Source: Clostridium sp. C8-1-8
GTDB lineage: Bacteria > Bacillota > Clostridia > Clostridiales > Clostridiaceae
Assembly (NCBI RefSeq): GCF_009928445.1
Contig: NZ_JAABNO010000005.1
Location: 186,001 to 250,000 of the forward strand
Direction: 5' to 3'
DNA length: 64,000 bases
Part shown: positions 16,826-28,935 of the stretch, one piece after another
How the letters are laid out: every line of letters starts with the position of its first letter
How positions within the stretch are numbered: the stretch's first letter is position 1
The notes under the pieces: generated by a model
What the model was told of the DNA's origin: nothing
The model's input: only the letters and a program-made list of their open reading frames with translations
Database searches by the model: none
Translations under genes and position numbers: made by a program

Positions 16826-18043
16826 ATGAAACCTAAAAAATTATTATCATTTGTTACTGCTACAGCAATACTAAGCACTTTAATAAGCGCTGGTACTGTA
16901 CATGCTGCTACCAAGGAGGATGTTATTAAACATCTAAATGATTCTAGCAAAATTGAAGTCCTTGCCAAAAATGCTTTTAGAACAGTTAACCAATACAAGA
17001 GCGATAAGTGGGCAAGTATAAAGGTGGTTAACCAAAAAAATCTATATGATTTTGATGGAAAATTAGTGGCTTACAGCATTGATGTCCAAAATGGAGAAAC
17101 TGGAGCAAAGGGTTATATTATATTAAGCAGCAATAAAGAAAATGAGCCCATATTAGAATCTGCTATAGGAACTTATTCTCCATACACCGAACTCACTTCA
17201 AAACTTAATAATAAGACTGACATAACTTATATATACAGTGGTATTTTAAGTTATAGTATTAAATATACTGATAAAAATGCATCTAATAGAAATTTTGCGA
17301 AAACAACTTCAAATTATAAATATTTTGACCTAAGAGACAATAAGGATATTGATAACACCATTGTAAAATCAATGACCGAAGAGGCTAAAGCAAAAGAACA
17401 CAAATCAAAAAATATCACTTCTGCTCAGAAGACTTGGGACATGCTTTCTGGAGAAAATGTAAAAGAAGAAAATATAGCTCCAAACTACAATCCACTAAAT
17501 AGTTCAAAAATAAAAAATAACTCCTCTTATTTATATCATAAAGTTATTTCAGGAGTTCCAGACTACAATTGGTATAGAGGCTGTGCACCTACTGCAGCAG
17601 CTAATGTACTAGCTTACTATCATCATTCAGGAGTACCTACTGGCAATACATTGATTGATGAATTGGCAGCTGCAATGAATACAGATAGTAAAGGCGGTAC
17701 AAGTATATCAAATGAAAGACCAGGAATTAAACAAGTAGCAGCTAATCATGGTTGGAAACTTGCTATATTTACAGATCCAAGAGGAAAAGGCGAAGATGAA
17801 TCGCCATACGGAGATTTCCGTGATGAAATAGATGAATCTCATCCTTTATTCTGTAGTCTTCAGAATTCTAGATATGGTGATGGACATGCTGTTACCGGTG
17901 TAGGATATGAATATCAAGGTACAGATTATGAATATGTAATTATCCATGACACTTGGAGCACAACACCTGTGGATGTTGCTATAAATTATAATAGTTCAGA
18001 TATAGGTGATCCATCTTGGATGAGAATCCATTCTAAAAACTAA
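16826..18043 (+). CDS. Secreted papain-like cysteine protease (C39-like peptidase)
   Basis: Secreted protease precursor of 405 residues. Signal peptide to about residue 27 (VHA), a propeptide-like domain (about 30-230), then a papain-fold catalytic domain with Cys253 in RGCAPTAAANVLAYYH, His354 in GDGHAVTGVGY and Asp375 in VIIHDTW. This is the pattern of C39-like/papain-like domains in extracellular clostridial proteins. GAAAGG lies nine bases before the ATG at 16826; upstream in-frame ATGs lack a site. Monocistronic with a strong terminator. Substrate unknown; no cell-wall binding domain is visible. Confidence 0.85.
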   Translation: MKPKKLLSFVTATAILSTLISAGTVHAATKEDVIKHLNDSSKIEVLAKNAFRTVNQYKSDKWASIKVVNQKNLYDFDGKLVAYSIDVQNGETGAKGYIILSSNKENEPILESAIGTYSPYTELTSKLNNKTDITYIYSGILSYSIKYTDKNASNRNFAKTTSNYKYFDLRDNKDIDNTIVKSMTEEAKAKEHKSKNITSAQKTWDMLSGENVKEENIAPNYNPLNSSKIKNNSSYLYHKVISGVPDYNWYRGCAPTAAANVLAYYHHSGVPTGNTLIDELAAAMNTDSKGGTSISNERPGIKQVAANHGWKLAIFTDPRGKGEDESPYGDFRDEIDESHPLFCSLQNSRYGDGHAVTGVGYEYQGTDYEYVIIHDTWSTTPVDVAINYNSSDIGDPSWMRIHSKN

Positions 18044-18067
18044 TAAAGTTTTTTAATAAGTATTCAT

Positions 18068-18119
18068 AAGCACTTAGCAAGTTCTATATTATAATAGAAT
18101 TACTTGTCTAAGTGCTTTT
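18068..18119 (+). terminator. Terminator of the protease gene
   Basis: Stem AAGCACTTAG / CTAAGTGCTT extended by CAAGT/ACTTG, followed by T-rich sequence. Confidence 0.85.
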
Positions 18120-18280
18120 AATTTTAGTATTATGTTATATTTATCCTAGTTATAGTAATTTATATTTATTAAAGTAAGAGTTATCAGCCCCAATAAATTA
18201 TATCTTTATAACTAGCACTATCAAGTCTTTACAACATATTATTAGGATATAAAGTATAAAAAAATATTTTAGTAAGCTTT

Positions 18281-19423
18281 TTATAGAGTTCTTAAAATGG
18301 CTTCATTAAAACTATCCACCAAATCTTCAAATTCTTCTAAGCCAACGGATATTCTTATTAGAGTATCACTTACACCTAAAGATTGTCTTTCCTCCTTTGG
18401 AATTGCGGCATGGGACATCTTAGCTGGGTATGAAACTATAGTTTCAACTCCTCCAAGAGATACAGCAAAAGCGGCATTTTGGATGTTATTCAAAAAGTAC
18501 TTTGTTTGATCTATAGTCTTAAACTTAAAAGAAAGTACTGCACCAGCGCCGGAAGCTTGTGCAAAATGTATTTCTCCACCTAAGTGACTTTCTAATCCTG
18601 GATAATAAACTCTTTCAACTTCTTGCCTATCTTCTAGCCAATGAGCTAGTTTAATAGCTGTTCTTTGATGAGCATCCATTCTAACTTTTAGAGTCTTCAA
18701 TCCTCTTAAGAGTAGCCAACAATCCTGAGGTCCTAGAATGGCACCAAAAGAATTCTGTATCATATAAATCCTATCTGCAAACTCCTTACTTTTGGCTACC
18801 GCTAAGCCTCCTACCACATCACTGTGTCCGCCTATAAATTTAGTTGCACTATGAACTACTATGTCTGCTCCTAATTCTAAAGGTCTTTGAAGGTAAGGAG
18901 ACATGAAGGTGTTGTCTACAATAACTATTAAGTTACTTTCCTTAGCGATTGCTATAGCCCCTTTCAAATCTGTTATTTTTAGCAGTGGATTTGATGGAGT
19001 CTCTAAAAAAATTCCTTTAGTATTATGTTTAACTGCCTTTTTTATATTTTCAAGCTTTGAGGCATCTACAAAGGTAAACTCTATCTTAAATCTACTAAAG
19101 ACCTTTGAAGCTATTCTATAAGTCCCACCATAAACATCTTCACAAATAATAATATGGTCTCCAGCAGAAAATATTGATAATACTGAGGAAGTTGCTGCCA
19201 TACCTGAAGAAAAAGCAAAGCCTCTATACCCATTTTCAAGCTGAGCTATGGTATCTTCTAAGGCTTCTCTTGTAGGATTTCCACTTCTTGAATAGTCATA
19301 TTTACCAAAGTTATCTATATCTTTTTGATGAAAAGTGGAAGCTTGGTATATAGGTATACTCAAAGCTCCTGTTATTTCATCAATTTCATTCCCATTATGA
19401 ATTAATTTTGTTCCAAATCTCAT
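18281..19423 (-). CDS. Cys/Met metabolism PLP-dependent enzyme (cystathionine gamma-synthase/lyase type), copy 1
   Basis: 380-residue PLP enzyme of the transsulfuration family, which makes or breaks cystathionine or sulfhydrylates acyl-homoserine. Visible are YDYSRSGNPTREALE, GMAATSSVLS, the internal-aldimine Lys in HSATKFIGGHSDVVGG and SLGGVETIVSYPA near the C-terminus. It starts five bases after the stop of the paralogue upstream, with GGGGTAATAATT as ribosome site, so the two are translated from one message under the SAM riboswitch. The pair probably covers a synthase (MetB-like) and a lyase (MetC-like) step of methionine synthesis; which is which cannot be read safely. Confidence 0.88.
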   Translation of the reverse strand: MRFGTKLIHNGNEIDEITGALSIPIYQASTFHQKDIDNFGKYDYSRSGNPTREALEDTIAQLENGYRGFAFSSGMAATSSVLSIFSAGDHIIICEDVYGGTYRIASKVFSRFKIEFTFVDASKLENIKKAVKHNTKGIFLETPSNPLLKITDLKGAIAIAKESNLIVIVDNTFMSPYLQRPLELGADIVVHSATKFIGGHSDVVGGLAVAKSKEFADRIYMIQNSFGAILGPQDCWLLLRGLKTLKVRMDAHQRTAIKLAHWLEDRQEVERVYYPGLESHLGGEIHFAQASGAGAVLSFKFKTIDQTKYFLNNIQNAAFAVSLGGVETIVSYPAKMSHAAIPKEERQSLGVSDTLIRISVGLEEFEDLVDSFNEAILRTL

Positions 19424-19428
19424 AATTA

Positions 19429-20580
19429 TTACCCCAAAGCTTTCTTTAAATCTTGTATTAAATCTTCTATGTTTTCTATCCCTATAGATAGTCTTAGTAA
19501 TGTATCTGTAACACCAAGCCTATCTTTAATTTCCTGTGGGACCTCCGAATGAGTCTGTTTTTGAGGATAGGTTATTAAAGTCTCAACTCCTCCAAGACTC
19601 TCCGCAAAAGTTATAACCTTCACATTCTTTAATATTTTTGCTACATCAGCTCTATTTTTTACTTTAAAAGAAATCATTGCTCCAAAGCCTGAAGATTGTT
19701 TTTTACTTATAACATAGCCTTTACTTTCAGGAAGTCCTACATAGAATACTTCTTCAACCTTAGGATGTGCTTTTAAAAATTCTGCTATCTTCATTGCATT
19801 TTCTTGACTTCTATCCATTCTGATTGGAAGTGTTTTAATTCCCCTTAGTATAAGCCATGAATCAAAAGGAGATAACACTGCTCCAGTGGCTTTTTTGTAA
19901 TATATAATCTTCTCCTTTATATCATCACTATTAGTTACAACAAAGCCCGCTAAGGTATCATTATGACCTCCCAGGAACTTTGTACCACTATGGACCACAA
20001 TATCAGCACCTAGATTTAATGGCTTTTGAAAGTATGGAGTTAAAAAAGTATTATCGACAATTACTATAAGTTTATTTAGCTTTGCTATTTCTGCAGCTGC
20101 CTTTATATCAGTTACCTTCATCATAGGATTGGAAGGTGTTTCTATAAATATTGCTTTAGTACTTTCATTAATATTTTTTGCTATTTCATCTAAATCTGTG
20201 GTATCTATAAAACTGTGTTTAATTCCATAAACGTTGTAAATTTCTCTGAACAATCTAAAGGTTCCACCATAAAGATCATCAGAAACCAATATGTGATCTC
20301 CAGGTTTAAATAATCTTAGTACTGCATCAATAGCAGCAAGACCTGTTGAAAAGCCTATTCCATATCTTGCAGCTTCTAGTTTAGCTACAGTATTTTCAAC
20401 TTCTTCGCTGGTTGGGTTTAACAACCTTGAATAATCATACCCAGTACTTTCATTTAAACCTCCATGTCTAAAGGTCGAAGATTGATAGATTGGAAAGCTA
20501 ATAGCTCCAGTTAATGGATCATACCCCTTATCTCCATGTACAGCAGTAGTCTCAAACCTTAAAAAACTTCCTTCACTCAT
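19429..20580 (-). CDS. Cys/Met metabolism PLP-dependent enzyme (cystathionine gamma-synthase/lyase type), copy 2
   Basis: 383-residue paralogue of the next gene and first in the two-gene methionine operon. Core motifs: GYDYSRLLNPTSEEVE, GLAAIDAVLRLF, the PLP Lys in HSGTKFLGGHNDTLAG and SLGGVETLITYPQKQTHSE. A GGGGG ribosome site stands before the ATG. The S-box riboswitch 200 bases upstream places it in SAM-repressed methionine/cysteine metabolism. Assignment to cystathionine gamma-synthase or beta-lyase would need substrate data. Confidence 0.88.
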   Translation of the reverse strand: MSEGSFLRFETTAVHGDKGYDPLTGAISFPIYQSSTFRHGGLNESTGYDYSRLLNPTSEEVENTVAKLEAARYGIGFSTGLAAIDAVLRLFKPGDHILVSDDLYGGTFRLFREIYNVYGIKHSFIDTTDLDEIAKNINESTKAIFIETPSNPMMKVTDIKAAAEIAKLNKLIVIVDNTFLTPYFQKPLNLGADIVVHSGTKFLGGHNDTLAGFVVTNSDDIKEKIIYYKKATGAVLSPFDSWLILRGIKTLPIRMDRSQENAMKIAEFLKAHPKVEEVFYVGLPESKGYVISKKQSSGFGAMISFKVKNRADVAKILKNVKVITFAESLGGVETLITYPQKQTHSEVPQEIKDRLGVTDTLLRLSIGIENIEDLIQDLKKALG

Positions 20581-20788
20581 CTTAAAAAGCCCCCTAAATA
20601 TTTATTACTGAGAAAATTCTCTGAAGCACCCACTTCAGTGAGTTTTATTCGTATATGCCTTTCAGAATTTAATTTAAAAATCTATTAGGCTAATACACTT
20701 TTTTTATTGTTAATACTAAAAAGCTATTCCTTTCCGTCCATATTACTAGGTTTATCTAAGAAAAATTTTAAACTTTTCTTAGAATAAA

Positions 20789-20955
20789 AAAACATGTCTG
20801 AGGATAACCCCGACATGTTATATACAAATCTAGAATTTTCTCCTCATCTACCAGTTTTATCAACTGCAGGAATTAGCACCAATACATAAGTTAAATGAAG
20901 CTTATGCTGGTTGCTGGGTATCATAGGGCCAGTCCCTCCACCTCTCGTGATAAGA
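20789..20955 (-). ncRNA. SAM-I (S-box) riboswitch with terminator
   Basis: Minus-strand leader of the two PLP-enzyme genes. It has the S-box core in order: CTTATCACGAGAGGTGGAGG, GGACTGGCCC, ATGATACCCAGCAACC, a variable P3 arm, GGTGCTAATTCCTGCAG and GATGAGGAG. Then comes the expression-platform hairpin AACATGTC / GACATGTT with a T-run at 20789-20819. SAM binding should favour the terminator and switch the operon off. It sits about 210 bases before the first start codon; the remaining leader holds nothing else recognisable. Confidence 0.96.
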
Positions 20956-21059
20956 ATTTAATATGTAAGCAAATACATACTAAATATATTTAATTACTAA
21001 GTATTATATATTCACTTACATATGTTGTCAATACCTTTCTATAATAATAAAAAATCACT

Positions 21060-23126
21060 TTAAATCTTAAATTTAGCTATTAATACTCTTAAATCTTCTG
21101 CTATCATAGCTAAGCTCTCACCTGAGTTTGCAATCTCCTGAACTGTAGCAGCCTGTTCTTCCATAGATGCCGATACCTGCTCTGTTCCAGCAGCATTCTC
21201 CTCAGAAATTGATGATAAATTTTGTGTTAGCTCAATTATTTTGTTTTTGTTATCAGACATTAATTCTGCAGAATTATTAAGTTTATTAATTATATTCTTT
21301 ATGAAATCTATAGCTTCGGCTATTCCTTCAAATTTTTCTTGTGTTTCACCAACGCTACCGGCCTGTTCCTCAACAATATGCTTAGTTTCCTCCATAATTT
21401 TTACTGCACTTTGTGATTTTGTTTTTAACTCATTTATTACGTTTTTAATATCATTTGTAAAGCTATTTGACTGTTCTGCCAGCTTTCTTATCTCGTCAGC
21501 TACCACTGCAAAACCTTTACCGGCTTCACCTGCTCTTGCAGCTTCTATAGCTGCATTTAAGGCTAACAGATTGGTTTGATCTGCAATGTTTTGAATCATA
21601 GTACTAGCACTTTCAATCTTCTCTGCACTTTCATTATTACTCATTATTATATTGTATATATTACTTGAGGCATCGTTATTTTTTTCAGTTTTATTAATAA
21701 GATCCTTTATGATTAAGAAGCCTTCTTCTTTTTTCTTTTCAATCTGTGAGGCTGCAACATTAAGCTCTTTAATATAAGTTAAGTCTTGCTCTAACAACGA
21801 TCCTAACTCCTCAACACTATTAGCAGCTGTTTCTGTATCTACAGCTTGCTCGCTGGCTCCTTTCGCTATTTCTTCAATAGTTTTTGCAACTTCTTCTGAT
21901 GAAGTGGCTGCTTCTTGGGAAGTTGCTGTCAACTCCTCTGATGACGCAGCTACCTGTTCAGTTGCATCGGCAGTCTTGCGAATAAATTCTGCCACATTAA
22001 CTCTCATACTACTTAGAGCCCTTATCATATCGCCAGTTTCATCTTTTCTATTCAAGTAATTTTTATCATTTAAATTGTGATCTTCTAAGAACTCCAAGTT
22101 AGAAAAGTCTTTTATTTTCTTAGTCACCGCTATAATAGGTTTTGTTATACTTCCAGATATATAAGTAAGTAAACCAGCTGCTACTAGAAGTAGTATTATG
22201 GAAGATACGATTACAATATTGATTATTCCTTTTGCACCTGACTGTAATTCTTTCTCAGTCATGAATGAAGCTAATATCCAATCAGTACCTTCAACCTTAT
22301 ATGGAGTAACTATATATTTTTCACCATTAATAGTAACTTCAAAGGACTTTAGTTCTTTATCTAATATTTTATTTAGACCTTGAATACCAAGTTCATCAAT
22401 TTTTTTAAAATTATTTTTAGGATTTTTCCCATCTGCCATTACTATACCTGTATTATGTACAATTATTGCATAACCGGTTTCTCCAATTTTCATTTTACTT
22501 AACATATCACTAATAGCAGATTGCTCTACATCAAGAGCCATTACACCTAAGACTTTACCATTATTATCTGTAAATGTACGAGCATTACTTGTAAACAGAT
22601 GATTTTTGAAAGTGTATGGAGCAGTCCTTATGATGCTTCCACTTTTGCTTATAGCATCTTCATACCAAGGTCTCTTAACAGGATTATAACCTACTGTTAT
22701 AGTTTCTTTTGGCCACTGAATATAGCTTCCTTCTGTTGTTCCCATGTATACGTAAACTGTACCTTTATGACTATTTGCATATTGCTCAAACACTTCGTAG
22801 ATTGCTTTTTCAAGTCCACCTTTAGCAACAGGGTCCATACTAGTAGCTTCAGTGGTATTTTTATAAGTCGATATACTACTATTAGTCATTTTTAATAAAG
22901 GATTTTCTGCTAACATATCAAGATTTTTATCCAATTGATCATAAAAAATGTTAATTGCTTGTGTTATCGAAGACATTTGCTCTTTGGAATTACTATAATA
23001 ATCTTCATAGGCTTTTTTGTTCACTTGATATATTACAATACTGCTAATACTTATTAATGTTACTAAAATAGTTATTATTGTAGAAGCTAGAATCTTTCCC
23101 TTTATTCCACCAAATCTTTTATTCAT
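21060..23126 (-). CDS. Methyl-accepting chemotaxis protein with dCache sensor
   Basis: Transmembrane chemoreceptor of 688 residues. TM1 at about 10-32, an extracellular double-Cache sensor domain to about 300 ([13 protein letters not shown] is the typical first-Cache motif), TM2 at about 300-325, HAMP, then the cytoplasmic signalling coiled coil with the hairpin tip [21 protein letters not shown]. The ligand is unknown; dCache receptors often bind amino acids or other small polar molecules. GAGAGGTTATT precedes the start. Monocistronic. Confidence 0.94.
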   Translation of the reverse strand: MNKRFGGIKGKILASTIITILVTLISISSIVIYQVNKKAYEDYYSNSKEQMSSITQAINIFYDQLDKNLDMLAENPLLKMTNSSISTYKNTTEATSMDPVAKGGLEKAIYEVFEQYANSHKGTVYVYMGTTEGSYIQWPKETITVGYNPVKRPWYEDAISKSGSIIRTAPYTFKNHLFTSNARTFTDNNGKVLGVMALDVEQSAISDMLSKMKIGETGYAIIVHNTGIVMADGKNPKNNFKKIDELGIQGLNKILDKELKSFEVTINGEKYIVTPYKVEGTDWILASFMTEKELQSGAKGIINIVIVSSIILLLVAAGLLTYISGSITKPIIAVTKKIKDFSNLEFLEDHNLNDKNYLNRKDETGDMIRALSSMRVNVAEFIRKTADATEQVAASSEELTATSQEAATSSEEVAKTIEEIAKGASEQAVDTETAANSVEELGSLLEQDLTYIKELNVAASQIEKKKEEGFLIIKDLINKTEKNNDASSNIYNIIMSNNESAEKIESASTMIQNIADQTNLLALNAAIEAARAGEAGKGFAVVADEIRKLAEQSNSFTNDIKNVINELKTKSQSAVKIMEETKHIVEEQAGSVGETQEKFEGIAEAIDFIKNIINKLNNSAELMSDNKNKIIELTQNLSSISEENAAGTEQVSASMEEQAATVQEIANSGESLAMIAEDLRVLIAKFKI

Positions 23127-23398
23127 AATAACCTCTCTTTTTATTAAATATTTTTAATATAATTTTTTCTTCTGAAATAAACATCCTCTGTTTTTCACTA
23201 ACTTCTTTATCCATAGTAGCATCTCCTTTATAACTTCAAATTTGATAATTAAATACGAAAGTCTGTATATTCTTAATATTCGAAATATATATATTCTACT
23301 TTATTTAAATTAAGCTGTTTTTCTTAGATTACCTCAATGTAATATTTGGCATGTAAAAAACTATCCTACTTACTTAATCCTGTATATATAATTAAATT

Positions 23399-23441
23399 GA
23401 AAAAGCTACCAATATATTCATTATATTGGTAGCTTTTTATA
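23399..23441. terminator. Terminator of the cellulase gene
   Basis: Near-perfect stem AAAAAGCTACCAATATA / TATATTGGTAGCTTTTT. It serves the minus-strand cellulase gene and could also work on the plus strand. The rest of the 330-base gap up to the chemoreceptor start holds no gene. Confidence 0.85.
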
Positions 23442-23457
23442 ATTTCTTTTTATTGAA

Positions 23458-24888
23458 TTAATTCAATTTAACAAAAGTCCACTTTTGGTTATTACCTCCA
23501 CCATAAAACCATATTTGAACATTTGCACCATCCCAGTTTCCGGCACCATCTAAGGCCTTTCCACTATCAACGCCTATAAGCCTATATTGTCCACTTCCCA
23601 TATCATTTAGATACCACTTTTGATTATTTCCACCACCATAGGACCATATTTGGACATTTGCGCCATCCCAATTTCCAGCACAATCTAAGGCTCTTCCACT
23701 GGCAACATTTATAATCTTATATTTCCCTTCACCTACATCTGTAACAATCCACTTTTGATTATTTCCGCCACCATAAGACCATTGCTGAACATTTGCTCCA
23801 TCAACAGTACCATCAGAGTCTAGTGCCTTTCCACTATTAACATTTATTATTTTATAAGTACCTCCAGAAACAATACCTGTACCTGGTTGTGGGGGTATAC
23901 TTGAGGTCAATTTTGACTTTACATATTTTCCTGAGTCAGTAAGTTCAGAGTCACTCCAAGGCCCAGTTAGATTAGCGTTAGCTGTCAGTGCAGATGCTGT
24001 TTCAGGCTTTGTATTAAGGGACCAATTACACCAGCTTATGCCATTTGAATCTAGGTAATTTAGCCAAGTAGTAGATTCATTTAAATCTAGATTACTGTTA
24101 CCAGAAGCATCGCAAGTTCCCCATTCTGTAGCGAAAAGAGCAATTCCCTTATTAATTGCATTAGTTGCTTTGTCTCTAAGCCATTGCTTATGGGTACCAG
24201 CATAAAAATGTAGTGTATACATAATGTTTGTTCCTTGAATAGGATCATTTGCAGCTACATCAACATCTTGTGACCAGTTAGGTGTACCTACAACAATAAT
24301 ATTATCAGGATCATACTGTCTAATTCCGTTTATTACTTGTTGTGCATAACTTTTAATATCACTCCAAGAGGTTGATGTAGGCTCATTATAAATTTCATAG
24401 ATAACATTTGGCTTATCTCCATATTTTTGAGCCATAGTCTTAAAGAAGTTAACAGCTTGAGATACGTGAGTTGTAGCTTTTTCCTCATGCCAATCAATAA
24501 TAACATATATACCTTGATTGATTGCAGCATCAACTATTGTGCTTATTTTGTTAATAGAACCAGCTGGGTCAGACAAATATCCGCCTTCTACATCTATTCC
24601 CATTGGTGCTCTTACAACTGTTGCATTCCAATTGTTTGCTAATTGTGATACTGTGCTAGAATTATACAATCCAGGATCCCAGCAGTGCCAAAAATAGGAC
24701 ATTCCTTTCAATTGTATAGGTTGATTATTCTTGTTACAGAGTTTTGTTCCGATAACTTTTAACTGACCATTTTGTGATACCGTAGTATTATCTGCTGCTC
24801 TTGCAGGCAATACCAAACTAGACATAGTAAATAAAACTACTAAAACACTAGTAAAAAACATTTTTATACATCTTTTATTAATTCTCAT
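23458..24888 (-). CDS. Secreted GH5 endoglucanase with C-terminal ricin-type lectin (CBM13-like) domain
   Basis: Extracellular beta-1,4-glucanase of glycoside hydrolase family 5. Signal peptide to about residue 31; GH5 barrel about 40-328 with acid/base Glu169 in IYEIYNEPT and nucleophile Glu255 in LFATEWGT; a short Pro linker (IPPQPGTG); then three lectin-type repeats from about 342 to 476, each ending in GGGNNQKW. Length fits the two-domain plan. AAGGGGGA precedes the ATG. A divergent AraC regulator suggests sugar-induced expression. No dockerin, so a free, not cellulosomal, enzyme. The barrel resembles subfamily GH5_2. Confidence 0.95.
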   Translation of the reverse strand: MRINKRCIKMFFTSVLVVLFTMSSLVLPARAADNTTVSQNGQLKVIGTKLCNKNNQPIQLKGMSYFWHCWDPGLYNSSTVSQLANNWNATVVRAPMGIDVEGGYLSDPAGSINKISTIVDAAINQGIYVIIDWHEEKATTHVSQAVNFFKTMAQKYGDKPNVIYEIYNEPTSTSWSDIKSYAQQVINGIRQYDPDNIIVVGTPNWSQDVDVAANDPIQGTNIMYTLHFYAGTHKQWLRDKATNAINKGIALFATEWGTCDASGNSNLDLNESTTWLNYLDSNGISWCNWSLNTKPETASALTANANLTGPWSDSELTDSGKYVKSKLTSSIPPQPGTGIVSGGTYKIINVNSGKALDSDGTVDGANVQQWSYGGGNNQKWIVTDVGEGKYKIINVASGRALDCAGNWDGANVQIWSYGGGNNQKWYLNDMGSGQYRLIGVDSGKALDGAGNWDGANVQIWFYGGGNNQKWTFVKLN

Positions 24889-25168
24889 AAAATCCCCCTT
24901 AAATACGCTTTTAGATATAATACTTAAATCTGTGACTTTAAAATTAAATCTTATAATTAACTATTTAAGTACTTTCCTCCAATTAATTGGCGCTTTATCT
25001 TTAGGTAGATTCTTTATCACCTCCAAGTTTAAATGAAATCTACTAATATAAACAAAAAGCAATTTTATATAAATTAATAAAGTAACTCTAATTAAGTTTT
25101 GGGACTTTATAGTAAGCATAATATCAAATATATCTAGCTAACTGTTAAATTTTCCTAACTATATTTGT

Positions 25169-25194
25169 ATTTTAACATATAAAAATGTTAAAAT
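25169..25194 (+). promoter_or_regulatory. Inverted repeat before the AraC-type regulator gene
   Basis: The 359-base gap between the divergent cellulase and AraC genes contains ATTTTAACAT and its exact complement ATGTTAAAAT around six bases, about 55 bases before the AraC start. Possible operator; nothing else stands out in the gap. Confidence 0.4.
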
Positions 25195-25247
25195 AATCAT
25201 AGTTTTATAACAAAAAATATAATTATTTGAACTAAAAAGGGGGCTCT

Positions 25248-26060
25248 ATGCGCTATAGTTTTAAAAGAAAAGATTATAGTCTACCCTTATATGTAAATAG
25301 TTTTGGCTATAATTGTGATCAGAAAATGACATTTTGCTTCAATGGATGCCCCTGCGTGCACTGGATTCATACGCAAACAGGAATTGGAAAAATAGAGATT
25401 GACGGAAAAGAATTTATATTGGATTCAAATTGTGGTATTTTGATTACTCCATATCTTCCTCACAATTACTCAAACATTACAAATGAATGGAAGATAGCTT
25501 ATTTTAACTTCGGAGGCACTCTTGTAAATGAAATCTTAACTCTATTAGGTATTGGAGAATATTTGTATATAGATGAATTAGATAGGGATGTTGATTGCTT
25601 TATTGAAAAATTAATTGCTAACAACAAAATAGATGATACTTATTATCCTCTAGAAGTTGCTGGCTATATTTACTCTTTTTTAATGAAGCTAAAAATACAT
25701 CTCTTAAAAAGTTCACCTCTCTCATCAAAGTATGATACCATTGTTAAGCCTATTGTTAAATATTTAGAGGAACACTATGCTGAGGATGTATGTAATCAGG
25801 ATCTTGCCTCTATGGTTTGTTATAGTGCTCAATATATGACAAGAATATTTAAAGAGGTTTTTCATATTTCTCCTTACCGATACTTGTTAAATATTCGCAT
25901 CAGGAAAGCAAAGGAGTTGCTGGCTGAGTATCCTTCTATCTCTATTCAGGAGGTTTGTGACCTTACTGGTTTTGGTAATCCTAGTTATTTTATTTCTATG
26001 TTTAAGAAAAGTGAACATATGACCCCAAGAGCATTTAGAAAGCTTTATCACAAAAAATAA
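25248..26060 (+). CDS. AraC family transcriptional regulator
   Basis: 270 residues: N-terminal cupin-like sugar-sensing domain (GIGKIEIDGKEF, ITPYLPHNYSNI) and C-terminal double helix-turn-helix (about 165-268), including CNQDLASMVCYSAQYMTRIF and the conserved ISIQEVCDLTGFGNPSYF. AAAAAGGGGGCTCT precedes the ATG. Divergent from the cellulase gene, which makes that gene its most likely target. Ends at a strong terminator. Confidence 0.92.
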   Translation: MRYSFKRKDYSLPLYVNSFGYNCDQKMTFCFNGCPCVHWIHTQTGIGKIEIDGKEFILDSNCGILITPYLPHNYSNITNEWKIAYFNFGGTLVNEILTLLGIGEYLYIDELDRDVDCFIEKLIANNKIDDTYYPLEVAGYIYSFLMKLKIHLLKSSPLSSKYDTIVKPIVKYLEEHYAEDVCNQDLASMVCYSAQYMTRIFKEVFHISPYRYLLNIRIRKAKELLAEYPSISIQEVCDLTGFGNPSYFISMFKKSEHMTPRAFRKLYHKK

Positions 26061-26096
26061 GATGTTTAAGCCAAGGCTAAACATCTTATTTTTTAA
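26052..26096. terminator. Bidirectional terminator between AraC and rph genes
   Basis: Perfect stem AAAATAAGATGTTTA / TAAACATCTTATTTT around GCCAAGGC with T-runs on both strands. It lies between convergent genes, overlapping the AraC stop codon. Confidence 0.88.
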
Positions 26097-26167
26097 TAGC
26101 TATACTTTTACTTGCTTTATTAAACCTAAATAAACTTAAACAGCTAAATTAAGTTCGTACAGTACAA

Positions 26168-28798
<2,631 letters not shown>

Positions 28799-28935
28799 TT
28801 ATTATAGGTGTGGATAAAACATTTCTCTTTGAAGTAATATCTGCTCCTATAATACCCGCAAAAACATCAAATTATAAGGCTGTTTTTAGAAAATCCTATG
28901 TGTTATAATTAAAGTATAGGGTGTAGTATAGCTTT

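Noticed and set aside
16771..16998. Minus-strand frame over the protease signal peptide
   Set aside because: Antisense to a clearly coding signal sequence; no ribosome site and a composition typical of shadow frames.
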